64,000 nt of DNA, from assembly GCA_964553325.1 (NCBI GenBank), contig CAZKKI010000070.1:1-64000 (forward strand), written 5' to 3'. Positions 15,274 through 23,751 of this stretch are shown one piece after another (within the stretch, counting starts at the first letter, position 1; every line of letters begins with the position of its first letter). The notes beneath the pieces are model-generated. The model did not search any database. It saw nothing but the letters and a program-made list of their open reading frames with translations, and had not been told where the DNA came from. The translations under genes were made by a program, and so were the position numbers. The DNA is from BMS3ABIN04 sp964553325. Its GTDB lineage: Bacteria; Bacteroidota; Ignavibacteria; Ignavibacteriales; Melioribacteraceae.

Positions 15274-15906
15274 ATGAGAAAAAAACTTACACAACGCCAA
15301 CTTGAAATACTTAAATTCATAGAAGAATACGTCGAAGAAAACAACTTCCCTCCCACTTATCGTGAAATCGGGAAAAAATTTAACATTGCCAGTACTTTCG
15401 GCGTAAAAAGGCATATCGACGCATTAGTTAAAAAAGGATATTTAACGACAGAAAGCAATTCGTTCAGATCGATAGCGGTAAAAGATCAAAAGAAAAACGG
15501 GAATTGCAAAGAAAACTCAACCGTTTCGATACCGCTTATCGGTCGTGTCGCTGCCGGGTATCCGGTTTTTGCCGAGGAAAACATCGAGGGCAATTTTACA
15601 ATTGACGCTTCACTAATTAATAATAAAGGAAACTTATTCGGTTTGAAAGTTCGTGGCGAAAGTATGATTGACGCCGGAATTTTTGACGGCGACTTGGTCA
15701 TTGTAAAATCTCAAAACTCTTGCGAAAACGGGGATATCGTTGTTGCACTTGTTGAAGACGAATCGACATTAAAAAGATTTGTGAAAAAAGGCGGCAAAAC
15801 TTTTCTTATGCCCGAAAATCCGAAATTCGACCCGATTGACGTTACCAATAACAAAAATTTTCATATTGTTGGCAAAGTGATAGCGGTTTACAGGAGTTTT
15901 AATTGA
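15274..15906 (+). CDS. lexA: LexA repressor
   Basis: The SOS repressor, 210 residues from ATG 15274; an upstream frame exists but would pass through the operator. The N-terminal winged helix (about 1-70, TQRQLEILKFIEEYVEENNFPPTYREIG) is followed by an S24 self-cleavage domain: the Ala94-Gly95 scissile bond in GRVAAGYPV, catalytic Ser130 in GESMIDAG and Lys167 in TLKRF. On DNA damage RecA filaments trigger self-cleavage and release of the regulon. It begins a three-gene set with a WYL-like protein one base after its stop codon and a nuclease-like protein behind that. The palindrome at 15235-15256 implies autorepression. Confidence 0.97.
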   Translation: MRKKLTQRQLEILKFIEEYVEENNFPPTYREIGKKFNIASTFGVKRHIDALVKKGYLTTESNSFRSIAVKDQKKNGNCKENSTVSIPLIGRVAAGYPVFAEENIEGNFTIDASLINNKGNLFGLKVRGESMIDAGIFDGDLVIVKSQNSCENGDIVVALVEDESTLKRFVKKGGKTFLMPENPKFDPIDVTNNKNFHIVGKVIAVYRSFN

Positions 15907-15907
15907 T

Positions 15908-16156
15908 ATGAAATCGGAAATTTTTAATAAAGCCATTATGCAGAGGCACAGAATAACATTCTTATACAATTTCCGTTTGGTTACGGTGGAACCGTATTAC
16001 ATCGGAGTAAACAAAAGCGGGAACAAAGTAGTATACGGAAGAGTAAACGGAACAAATAGAATTTGTGCGTTTGAATACAACAAAATAACAAATATCAAAG
16101 TTCTTAGTTCACATAAATTTTCGCCAATTATTCCTATTCTGCCTTCACTCAACTAA
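15908..16156 (+). CDS. Mini WYL-like domain protein
   Basis: An 82-residue protein starting one base after the lexA stop, so clearly in the same operon. Its pattern (FNKAIMQRHRITFLYN, then VTVEPYYIGVNKSGNKVVYGR, then NRICAFEYNKITNIKVL) follows the WYL ligand-sensing fold: an N-terminal helix, R-x-I-x-F-x-Y, a V-E-P-Y strand and a C-terminal Arg-to-Ile strand. No DNA-binding helix-turn-helix is present, unlike normal WYL regulators. WYL domains are known to bind nucleic acid or nucleotides in DNA-damage and defence regulators. Here it could be a stand-alone sensor acting with LexA. The domain call is by pattern only. Confidence 0.65.
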   Translation: MKSEIFNKAIMQRHRITFLYNFRLVTVEPYYIGVNKSGNKVVYGRVNGTNRICAFEYNKITNIKVLSSHKFSPIIPILPSLN

Positions 16157-16168
16157 AACGGAGGAGAA

Positions 16169-16564
16169 ATGGATAAATCGACATATCAAATGAACGTCGA
16201 TAATTTAATCGAGCACTTCTGGAAACACGGTTATCTTACGCTCAAAAGGAAATTCGGTACTTATTTACCGGAGCCCAACACTATCGGCAATTACGAAGTG
16301 GACGCCATAGGAAAACAAAAATCCAAATACGCAATCGGGATAATTTTAACCGAGCAAGATTTGGACAATCCGAAAATTTATTCGAAGCTGGAATATCTTT
16401 CCACGCGGGAAACAAAATTTTCACGTAAAAAGGTAACTTTGTTCGTCGGTGTGCCTAAAATTTTTCTCAATAAAGCCAAACTTATTGTTTCCAGTCTCTC
16501 CGAAACCGCACGCAAGAACATTAAATTGGTACCGATTTCGGTAGAAACTCAACAATACAATTGA
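16169..16564 (+). CDS. Hypothetical protein, degenerate PD-(D/E)XK nuclease-like
   Basis: A 131-residue protein with a very good ribosome site (GGAGGAGAA) 12 bases after the WYL-like gene, third in the lexA transcript. Residues about 36-62 (NTIGNYEVDAIGKQKSKYAIGIILT) resemble the core strands of the restriction-endonuclease fold, where an Asp sits in VDAIG. The expected E-x-K of the next strand is absent (GIILT), so catalysis is doubtful. The middle, with ARKNIK and FSRKKV, is very basic and could bind nucleic acid. I do not recognise a named family. Its position suggests an SOS-linked role in DNA handling. Confidence 0.6.
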   Translation: MDKSTYQMNVDNLIEHFWKHGYLTLKRKFGTYLPEPNTIGNYEVDAIGKQKSKYAIGIILTEQDLDNPKIYSKLEYLSTRETKFSRKKVTLFVGVPKIFLNKAKLIVSSLSETARKNIKLVPISVETQQYN

Positions 16565-16811
16565 TTTTCGTTTCCTCTCCGCAAAAAATTTTTTGTTTTT
16601 GTAAACAAAATCCGAATTCAATTGTATAAAAACCGAGCTTCTGAAATATCGGAAAGATTCCCGCATATTTTAAGCTCCGCTGTTATTAAATAATTCGTTT
16701 ATCAACAAAAGCCAAAATAAACATATAAAATAAAGAATAGGGCTCTACCTTGACATTTATTTAACCGTCGTTTATTTTGGAAGGTCTAATTAAAATTAAT
16801 GAGAGCACGAA
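16565..16811 (+). promoter_or_regulatory. Intergenic region with promoter for the envelope operon
   Basis: A 247-base gap. Near its end TTGACA (16750-16755) and TATTTTGG (16773-16780) give TTG-N20-TAnnTTGG, also readable as sigma-70 with a 17-base spacer to TATTTT. This should drive uppS and the genes behind it. The first half is AT-rich with only a weak TTTTGTTT/AAACAAAA hairpin; I see no gene in it. Confidence 0.6.
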
Positions 16812-17633
16812 TTGGCAAAAAAATTAAGTAAGAACGATTTACTCCGACTTGATGAGTTAAAAGAGACCGGAAACATTCCCGAACACATAGCAATCATAAT
16901 GGACGGTAACGGTAGATGGGCAAGAAAGCGCGGATTGCCGAGAGCTACCGGTCACAAAAAAGGCGTAGATACAGTAAGAATTGTGGTTGAAGCATGCATC
17001 AAATTGGGAGTTAAATACCTTACGCTTTACACATTCAGCACGGAAAATTGGAAACGTCCGAAAAACGAAATTACAACTTTAATGAAATTAATGGTACGGA
17101 GTCTTCAAACCGAAACCAACGAACTTCATGCAAACGGGGTTAGAATAAATACAATCGGCGAAATAGAAGCTTTGCCCGATGCAGTTCAAAACGAGTTGGA
17201 ACAAGCAATCGAAAAAACTAAAGATAATGACAAGTTAGTTCTTAACTTGGCGGTAAGTTACAGCGGGCGTTGGGAAATTACCGAAGCCGTAAAGAAAATT
17301 GCCCGTGAATACAAAGAAGGAAAAATTGAACTTACGGATATAAACGATGAATTAGTTTCAAATCATTTGACAACGGCGGGAATGCCCGACCCGGATTTAA
17401 TGATAAGAAGCGGCGGCGAATACAGAATAAGCAACTTTTTAATTTGGCAAATTGCATATTCCGAACTGTACGTTACTAAGGTTCTGTGGCCGGAATTCAA
17501 ATGTAAAAATTTGGTGGAAGCAATAAAAGATTATCAAAAAAGAGAAAGAAGATTCGGTTTAACCAGTGAACAATTATCAAACAACTTCAAGCGATCAAAG
17601 AATGTTAAAAACCTGTCTAAAGAATTGGTGTAG
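16812..17633 (+). CDS. uppS: Isoprenyl transferase (undecaprenyl diphosphate synthase)
   Basis: A cis-prenyltransferase of 273 residues that extends farnesyl diphosphate with isopentenyl diphosphate to make the C55 carrier for peptidoglycan, O-antigen and other wall polymers. The signature IMDGNGRWARKRGLPRATGHKKG is near residues 27-50, the conserved FSTENWKRP near 77-85, and the C-terminal GGEYRISNFLIWQIAYSELYVT with WPEF is complete. Translation starts at a TTG (16812) with GAGAG upstream. The last 30 bases overlap the start of bamA, so translation is probably coupled. It opens the large envelope-biogenesis operon. Confidence 0.97.
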   Translation: MAKKLSKNDLLRLDELKETGNIPEHIAIIMDGNGRWARKRGLPRATGHKKGVDTVRIVVEACIKLGVKYLTLYTFSTENWKRPKNEITTLMKLMVRSLQTETNELHANGVRINTIGEIEALPDAVQNELEQAIEKTKDNDKLVLNLAVSYSGRWEITEAVKKIAREYKEGKIELTDINDELVSNHLTTAGMPDPDLMIRSGGEYRISNFLIWQIAYSELYVTKVLWPEFKCKNLVEAIKDYQKRERRFGLTSEQLSNNFKRSKNVKNLSKELV

Positions 17634-20106
17634 TCTCTGCCTTCTAACTTTTTTACTTATTACCAATTTAAGTTTCGCTCAATTTCAGAAGGCAAACTAT
17701 AAAATTTTGGGAATATCGGTTGAAGGTAATAAAACCGCTGACTCCAAAACCATTATAGCAAACAGCGGTTTGCGGGAAGGGAACGAAATTGAAGTACCCG
17801 GCGATGCAACAAACAATGCAATTAAAAGGTTGTGGGCGCTCGGTATTTTTAAAGATGTCCAAATTTTAATCGATAAAAAAATCGACAACGGAGTTTTTCT
17901 CCTTATTAAAGTTGAAGAATTACCCCGTGCCGAAGAAATTGTTGTTCGGGGTAACGACGAACTTGACGAAGACGATATTAAAAAAGAAGTTCCGATTATT
18001 AGAGGTCAAACCCTAAAACCGCAAGAGATTAAATCCGCTCAATACAAAATCAAAAAATTATACGAAAAAGAAGGATTTCTCAATGCTAAAATCACTCCGC
18101 TTTTGTATTCTTTTTTTGAAGCGGATACAAGTCAAGACGAAATTACCGTAACCTGGCGTAACGACAACGACTTATCGGACGAATACCAAACAACTTACGA
18201 TTATTCGCCCGAAAGCAGAACGAACATAATCAGAAAAATTAAAAACAGAAAACTTTTGCTTTTCGATATCGATGAAGGCGATAAAGTAATAGTCAGAAAA
18301 ATTAAATTCGTTGGCAATGAAAAATTTGACGACGACGATTTGAAATCGGAATTCGACGAAACAAAAGAAGACGCATGGTGGAGATTTTGGAGCAGCGCTA
18401 CGTTCAACAAAGAAGACTTCGAAAAAGACAAAGAACTGCTCGCAAATTTTTATAAGAAAAACGGATATCGCGATTTTGAAGTTCTGGGCGACACACTGCT
18501 ATTCTCTCCGAATAAAAAGTTCGTCGACATAATTATCAGCGTTTACGAAGGACCACAATATAAAATCCGGAATATTGTTTGGGAAGGCAACACCGTTTAC
18601 CCCGACGAAATACTAACGAAACAATTGGATTTCAGAAAAGGCGATATTTACGATTTCGAGAAATTCAGTCAGAATTTATACGGTAACGAAACTCAAACCG
18701 ACGTAGCTTCGCTTTACATGGATAACGGTTACTTGCGATATTCACAAGAAGTAAGCGAGAAACTTGTTCCACCCGATTCCGTTGATATAGTAATTCATGT
18801 TACGGAAAACAATAAATTTAAAATCGGTCGCGTTGATATTACGGGCAACAACCGAACGAAAGACAAAGTAATCAGACGGGAGCTTTACACCATTCCGGGA
18901 GATTATTTTAGGCGCAATGCAATTTTCCGAAGCATGCAACAACTGGCAAATCTTCAATATTTTAATGTTGAAAAATTATACAAAGAGGGTGTCAATCCGC
19001 GCCCTGTTGATGATAGCACTGTTGCATTGATATATAAAGTTGAAGAAAAATCGAGCGATTACCTGAATGCTTCAATCGGATATAACGGCGTCTTCGGGTT
19101 TAGCGGTTCAATAGGAGTAACACTTTCGAATTTTTCCATTTCGGAACCGTTTCAATTGGGTGGAGGTCAGAAACTCGATTTTAATTGGCAGTTCGGCGTC
19201 GGTAATTTTTACCGTACATTCAATTTCGGCTTCACCGAACCATGGTTTTTGGACACACCGACTTTGTTAGGCTTTAATCTATTCGATACACGTCAACGCT
19301 ATATTTACGATTTACGTCAATCGGGTATAACTTTACGAGTTGGAAGAAGATTAACTTGGCCGGACGACCGGTTTTACATTCAAGGTTTGATGAAATTCCA
19401 ATACAACAATGTGATTGACGGTCGCGGTTTTTACCTCGAAGGTTTAACGAGACAATATACACTCGGTGCAACTATTGCCAGAACCGATATCGACAACCCG
19501 ATATTTCCGTCGAGCGGTTCAAAAATATCTCTAAACGCCGAACTTTCCGGCGGACCGTTTCTCCCGGGAAACGTGGATTATGCAAAATTCCAATTCAAAA
19601 CGGAATGGTTCAGAAGACTATTAAACACGAACAGGTTAACTTTTTACACAGGCATTGATTTAGGTTATATTCACGAAATAGTCGACGGAACGCCTATTCA
19701 ACCGTTTGAGTTTTTCTACATGGGCGGTAACGGTTTGGTTATTGCAACAACCCCGTTAAGAGGTTACGACGACCGTTCCGTTGGGCCGCGCAGAACCGCA
19801 GAAGGACAAACACAAGTACTCGGCGGACGTGTGATGGCAAAATACACAATAGAACTTAGAGCGGCGCTGGTTTTGGAACCAATGCCGATTTACGTTTTGG
19901 CTTTCGCCGAAGCGGGCAATACATTCTTAAACCTGGAAAGCGCAAATCTTCTCGATTTAAGAAGATCGGTCGGTCTCGGAGCCCGCATTTTAATTAACCC
20001 GATAGGTTTAATCGGATTCGATTACGGCTACGGTTTCGACCGAAGAGCCGTCGACGGTCAAGAACCCCAATGGGTATTTCATTTCCAATTCGGAAGAGGA
20101 TTTTAA
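17602..20106 (+). CDS. bamA: Outer-membrane protein assembly factor BamA
   Basis: The essential Omp85 insertase of the outer membrane, 834 residues from the chosen ATG at 17602, which lies inside the end of uppS. It opens with a signal peptide (basic MLKTCLKNW, hydrophobic CLLTFLLITNLSFA, then Q). POTRA repeats occupy about residues 30-430 (YKILGISVEGNKT, IVVRGNDELDEDDI, KIRNIVWEGNTVY, KIGRVDITGNNRT), followed by the barrel with the lid-loop motif LRGYDDRSVGPRR and a C-terminal FHFQFGRGF ending in Phe. An upstream start at 17566 is possible, but the signal peptide argues against it. The skp-like genes follow, as in most diderms. Confidence 0.97.
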   Translation: MLKTCLKNWCSLCLLTFLLITNLSFAQFQKANYKILGISVEGNKTADSKTIIANSGLREGNEIEVPGDATNNAIKRLWALGIFKDVQILIDKKIDNGVFLLIKVEELPRAEEIVVRGNDELDEDDIKKEVPIIRGQTLKPQEIKSAQYKIKKLYEKEGFLNAKITPLLYSFFEADTSQDEITVTWRNDNDLSDEYQTTYDYSPESRTNIIRKIKNRKLLLFDIDEGDKVIVRKIKFVGNEKFDDDDLKSEFDETKEDAWWRFWSSATFNKEDFEKDKELLANFYKKNGYRDFEVLGDTLLFSPNKKFVDIIISVYEGPQYKIRNIVWEGNTVYPDEILTKQLDFRKGDIYDFEKFSQNLYGNETQTDVASLYMDNGYLRYSQEVSEKLVPPDSVDIVIHVTENNKFKIGRVDITGNNRTKDKVIRRELYTIPGDYFRRNAIFRSMQQLANLQYFNVEKLYKEGVNPRPVDDSTVALIYKVEEKSSDYLNASIGYNGVFGFSGSIGVTLSNFSISEPFQLGGGQKLDFNWQFGVGNFYRTFNFGFTEPWFLDTPTLLGFNLFDTRQRYIYDLRQSGITLRVGRRLTWPDDRFYIQGLMKFQYNNVIDGRGFYLEGLTRQYTLGATIARTDIDNPIFPSSGSKISLNAELSGGPFLPGNVDYAKFQFKTEWFRRLLNTNRLTFYTGIDLGYIHEIVDGTPIQPFEFFYMGGNGLVIATTPLRGYDDRSVGPRRTAEGQTQVLGGRVMAKYTIELRAALVLEPMPIYVLAFAEAGNTFLNLESANLLDLRRSVGLGARILINPIGLIGFDYGYGFDRRAVDGQEPQWVFHFQFGRGF

Positions 20107-20128
20107 TCAACAAATAAAAGAGGTAACA

Positions 20129-20653
20129 TTGAAAAAGATAACATTCATTTTAGCTTTATTTTTATCGGTTAGTTTATTTGCACAATCAGGTCAAAAAATA
20201 GGTTGGGTCGATTCCCAAATTATTTTACAACAATATCCTCCGGCAATCAAAGCTCAAAGCGATTTGGATGCTTTGGCACAAGAATGGACAAAGCAAATTG
20301 AAAGCATGACAAAAGAACTTCAAAAAGCTTATGAAGATGCTCAAAAACAACTTGCTAACATGACTCCGGAAAAACAAAAAGAAGTTCAACAAGAATTAAT
20401 TCTAAAAGAACAAAAAATTCAAGAATTCCGTCAGCAAAAATTCGGGCAACCGAACGGTGAATTTTTTATTAAACAAGACGAACTTCTTAAACCGATTAAA
20501 GAAGATATTCTTAAAGCGATAGACGACGTTCGGAAAGCGGAAGGTATGAATTTCGTTTTCGATAAAGCGGGCGGTTTGGTTTTGCTTTTTGCAGACGACC
20601 AATACGATATTACGAACGCCGTACTCGATAAACTAAAAAGAGGGAAAAAATAA
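20129..20653 (+). CDS. OmpH/Skp family periplasmic chaperone, copy 1
   Basis: A 174-residue Skp-like chaperone that escorts unfolded outer-membrane proteins across the periplasm to BamA. A signal peptide (MKKITFILALFLSVSLFAQ) is followed by GWVDSQIILQQYP, a long coiled coil of Lys, Glu and Gln (about 45-115) and the closing strand FVFDKAGGLVLLFADDQYDITNAVLDKL. Start is a TTG at 20129 with AGAGGTAA upstream. It follows bamA by 22 bases and is separated from a second copy by a terminator. Confidence 0.93.
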   Translation: MKKITFILALFLSVSLFAQSGQKIGWVDSQIILQQYPPAIKAQSDLDALAQEWTKQIESMTKELQKAYEDAQKQLANMTPEKQKEVQQELILKEQKIQEFRQQKFGQPNGEFFIKQDELLKPIKEDILKAIDDVRKAEGMNFVFDKAGGLVLLFADDQYDITNAVLDKLKRGKK

Positions 20654-20703
20654 TTCTCTTCCCTTTCCGTGCAAAAAAATTCCGATTAATTATTTATTTT
20701 TAT

Positions 20704-20733
20704 AAGCAAAGTCGTAAAGGCTTTGCTTTTTTA
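20704..20733 (+). terminator. Terminator between the two skp-like genes
   Basis: The arms AAGCAAAG (20704-20711) and CTTTGCTT (20721-20728) pair perfectly and run into a T-tract. It would end or reduce the uppS-bamA-skp transcript before the second skp-like gene and the lpx genes. Confidence 0.8.
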
Positions 20734-20754
20734 TAATTTAAACCAATGTTGGCT

Positions 20755-21264
20755 ATGAAAAAAATAACAATTTTATTTTTCAGTATTCTTTTCATCGGCA
20801 ATACCGTTAACGCACAATTAAAAATCGGTTATGTCGATTCGGAATCAATAATGAAACAGCTTCCCGATGCGCAAGATGCACAGAAGAAAATAGACGCTTT
20901 CATTCAAGAATGGCAAGAAGAAATAGCTAAAATGCAAGCCGAATGGAAAAAACAATATAAAGAATACGAAAACCGCAAGTTGATAATGAGCAATCAAAAA
21001 CGTGCCGAAGTGGAAAAGGAACTCGTGGCGCTTGAAGATAGAATTCAAGAGTTTAAACAAAAAAAATTCGGTGTTAACGGTGAACTTTTCCAAAAACAAG
21101 AAGAATTAATGAAACCGATTCAAAATAAAATATTCAATGCCATTAAAGAAGTAGCCGAAGAAAATGATCTCGATTTCGTTTTCGATAGAAGCGGAGATTT
21201 GATTTTCCTTTACGCCAAAGAAGAATACGACATAACATCGTTAGTTCTGGAGAAACTTCAATAA
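20755..21264 (+). CDS. OmpH/Skp family periplasmic chaperone, copy 2
   Basis: A second Skp-like chaperone, 169 residues from ATG 20755; an in-frame ATG at 20746 would add three residues. It has a signal peptide (MKKITILFFSILFIGNTVNA then Q), KIGYVDSESIMKQLPDAQ, a charged coiled coil (about 40-110) and the conserved end DFVFDRSGDLIFLYAKEEYDITSLVLEKL. It differs clearly from copy 1, so the pair is an old tandem duplication, as is common in Bacteroidota. The lpxD start follows two bases after its stop. Neither ATG has a good ribosome site. Confidence 0.92.
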   Translation: MKKITILFFSILFIGNTVNAQLKIGYVDSESIMKQLPDAQDAQKKIDAFIQEWQEEIAKMQAEWKKQYKEYENRKLIMSNQKRAEVEKELVALEDRIQEFKQKKFGVNGELFQKQEELMKPIQNKIFNAIKEVAEENDLDFVFDRSGDLIFLYAKEEYDITSLVLEKLQ

Positions 21265-21265
21265 C

Positions 21266-22327
21266 ATGAAACTTAACATTAAAGATATTGCCCGAATAGT
21301 AAACGGAAAGATTGTCGGAAACGAAAACATACAGATTACAAACTTAGCGAGAATTCACGAAGCGGAAAAAGGCGATCTAACTTTTCTATATTTGCCCCAA
21401 TACAAAAAATATCTGGAAACAACAAAAGCTTCGGCGGTTTTAGTTAAAAAAGATGAGAATTTAACGCGAGACGATTTAACCTACATTTTGGTCGATAATC
21501 CCGATAAAGCTTTTCAAGAAATAATATTGAAATTTTTTAATCCCGAATTCAACCTTACCGGAATCGATGAAAGATCATTTGTCCACCCATCGGCAAAATT
21601 AGGTGAAAATGTTGCAATAGGTAAATTTGTAGTCGTTTCGGAAAATTGCAAAATCGGGGACAACACAAAAATTTATCACGGTACGGTTTTAATGGAAGAT
21701 GTTGAAGTAGGCAGCGATTGCCTTCTATTTCCAAATGTAACAATCCGTGAAAAATGCGTGCTCGGAAATAACGTAATAATTCACTCCGGTACCGTGATCG
21801 GTTCGGACGGTTTCGGTTATTCTACGGACGACGAGGGTGTTTACCATAAAATTCCGCAAATTGGAAATGTAATTATTGAAGACGATGTTGAGATAGGCTC
21901 GAATGTTTCGGTTGATCGGGCTGCCGTAGGTTCGACCGTAATTAAAAAAGGTGTGAAACTCGATAACCTGGTTCAAGTAGCACACAATGTAACAATCGGC
22001 GAAAATACCGTAATGAGCGGTCAAGCCGGGGTTTCCGGAAGTACGAAAATCGGGAAAAATTGTATTGTTGCCGGTCAAGTTGGAATTGCAGGTCACCTTG
22101 AAATTACCGATAAAGTTTTAATCGGGGCACAATCCGGAATATCGAAATCCATAACTAAACCGGGACTTTATTTCGGGTACCCTGCAAAAGAAATGTCGAT
22201 TGCCAGAAAACTTGAAGCCCATATCAGAAACCTTCCGAACTATAGCAAAAAAATAAAAGAACTTGAAAACAAAATAAAAGAATTGGAAAGTAAATTGGTT
22301 TCTTCAAAAGAAAAGGATTTAAACTGA
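21266..22327 (+). CDS. lpxD: UDP-3-O-acylglucosamine N-acyltransferase LpxD
   Basis: The third step of lipid A synthesis: transfer of a hydroxyacyl chain from ACP to the 2-amino group. The protein has 353 residues: an N-terminal substrate-binding domain (about 1-100), then left-handed parallel beta-helix hexapeptide repeats (about 105-300; FVHPSAKLGENVAIGKFVVV, VIHSGTVIGSDGFGY with the active-site region QVAHNVTIGENT) and a C-terminal helix. Its stop codon overlaps the next ATG by one base (TGATG), so translation is probably coupled with lpxC/fabZ. Confidence 0.96.
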   Translation: MKLNIKDIARIVNGKIVGNENIQITNLARIHEAEKGDLTFLYLPQYKKYLETTKASAVLVKKDENLTRDDLTYILVDNPDKAFQEIILKFFNPEFNLTGIDERSFVHPSAKLGENVAIGKFVVVSENCKIGDNTKIYHGTVLMEDVEVGSDCLLFPNVTIREKCVLGNNVIIHSGTVIGSDGFGYSTDDEGVYHKIPQIGNVIIEDDVEIGSNVSVDRAAVGSTVIKKGVKLDNLVQVAHNVTIGENTVMSGQAGVSGSTKIGKNCIVAGQVGIAGHLEITDKVLIGAQSGISKSITKPGLYFGYPAKEMSIARKLEAHIRNLPNYSKKIKELENKIKELESKLVSSKEKDLN

Positions 22328-23751
22328 TGTTCGAATTACAACGCACTATTAAAAAAGCGGTCTCAATTAAGGGAACCGGATTGCACACCGGAACCGAATG
22401 TACAATGACGTTCAAACCGGCACCGGAAAATTACGGCATTCGATTCGTTAGAGTCGATTTAGGCGGAGCGCCCGAAATTCCCGCCGTTGCGGAATACGTC
22501 GTCGATGTTTCCCGCGGAACAACTTTGGGTATAGGCGATGCAAAAGTCTATACGGTGGAACATGTTTTAGCCGCTGTTAGCGGTCTGCAAATAGATAACT
22601 TAATAATCGAACTGGACGGAATAGAACCGCCGATTGAAGACGGAAGCGCCAAACCTTACGTCGATAAGCTATTGGAAGCCGGAATTACAACACAGAACGA
22701 ACCCAAAGATTATTTGATTATAGACGAAACGATTATGTACCACAATGAAGAGGAACAAGTGGATATTGTTGCTCTTCCGTTGGACGGTTATCGCTTAACC
22801 GTGATGGTCGATTACCGCAATCCCGCACTCGGTAGTCAACATACCGGATTATTCGATTTGGAAAAAGAATTCGTTACCGAATTTGCGCCTGCACGTACGT
22901 TCTGTTTTTTAAGTGAAGTTGATGCCCTTCTGGAAGCCGGATTGATAAAAGGCGGTAACTTGGATAATGCCGTTGTAATTGTCGATCACGACCTTTCCGA
23001 TGAAGAATTAAACAAGCTAACCGAAAAACTCGGTATAGGCGAGGATGTGAAAATAGGACAAAACGGATTTTTAAATGAAAAATCGTTGCGTTTTAAAAAC
23101 GAACCCGTTCGTCATAAACTACTCGATTTAATCGGCGATTTGGCATTAATAGGCGTACCGATTAAAGCCCAAATATTGGCTGCACGTCCCGGACACAAAG
23201 CAAATGTTGAGTTTGCAAAGAAAATCAGAAAATTATATCAACAGAAAAAACTCGTAAAAAAATATCAACACGTAAAAAAAGAAGGGATGGTATTCGACGT
23301 AAATGCGATTATGAAAATCTTGCCCCATCGCTACCCTTTCCTTCTCGTCGATAAAATCATTCATCTCGAATTGGACAAAAAAGTAATCGGAATTAAATCG
23401 GTAACAATCAACGAACCGTTTTTCCAAGGACATTTTCCTGGGCAACCCATTATGCCCGGCGTTTTAATTATCGAAGCAATGGCACAAACGGGAGGTTTAT
23501 TGATGTTGAACAGTTATATCGACCCTTCCGAAAAACTTGTTTACTTTATGGGAATTAACAAAGCCAAATTCCGCAAACCCGTTGTGCCGGGCGATCAACT
23601 GGTGCTTGAAGCCGAATTAATAAACAGGAAAAGCAAAGTTGTTGTAATGAAAGCCCAGGCTTTTGTCGATAACAATTTGGTTGCCGAGGCGGAATTAACC
23701 GCTGCAATAGTTGACAGAGACGACAAAAAAGAAGATACGAAAAATGGCTGA
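22327..23751 (+). CDS. Bifunctional LpxC / FabZ fusion
   Basis: A 474-residue fusion typical of Bacteroidota and Chlorobiota. Residues about 1-305 are LpxC, the zinc deacetylase that commits UDP-acyl-GlcNAc to lipid A: the first zinc His is in VEHVLAAVSG, with ELDGIEPPIEDGSA and the second zinc site HKLLDLIGDLALIG. Residues about 320-470 are FabZ, the 3-hydroxyacyl-ACP dehydratase: IMKILPHRYPFLLVDKI with its catalytic His, and GHFPGQPIMPGVLIIEAMAQTGG with its Glu. Joining them links the split of hydroxyacyl-ACP between lipid A and fatty acid synthesis. The end overlaps the lpxA start by eight bases. Confidence 0.97.
   Translation: MFELQRTIKKAVSIKGTGLHTGTECTMTFKPAPENYGIRFVRVDLGGAPEIPAVAEYVVDVSRGTTLGIGDAKVYTVEHVLAAVSGLQIDNLIIELDGIEPPIEDGSAKPYVDKLLEAGITTQNEPKDYLIIDETIMYHNEEEQVDIVALPLDGYRLTVMVDYRNPALGSQHTGLFDLEKEFVTEFAPARTFCFLSEVDALLEAGLIKGGNLDNAVVIVDHDLSDEELNKLTEKLGIGEDVKIGQNGFLNEKSLRFKNEPVRHKLLDLIGDLALIGVPIKAQILAARPGHKANVEFAKKIRKLYQQKKLVKKYQHVKKEGMVFDVNAIMKILPHRYPFLLVDKIIHLELDKKVIGIKSVTINEPFFQGHFPGQPIMPGVLIIEAMAQTGGLLMLNSYIDPSEKLVYFMGINKAKFRKPVVPGDQLVLEAELINRKSKVVVMKAQAFVDNNLVAEAELTAAIVDRDDKKEDTKNG

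Noticed and set aside
16581..16610. AT-only hairpins after the nuclease-like gene
   Set aside because: The CAAAAAATTTTTTG and TTTTGTTT/AAACAAAA stems have no GC clamp and no proper T-run for the plus strand, so I do not call a terminator.
21725..22096. 123-codon antisense ORF over lpxD, and similar long frames opposite other genes
   Set aside because: They lie entirely within strongly conserved genes on the other strand and have no recognisable motif or ribosome site.
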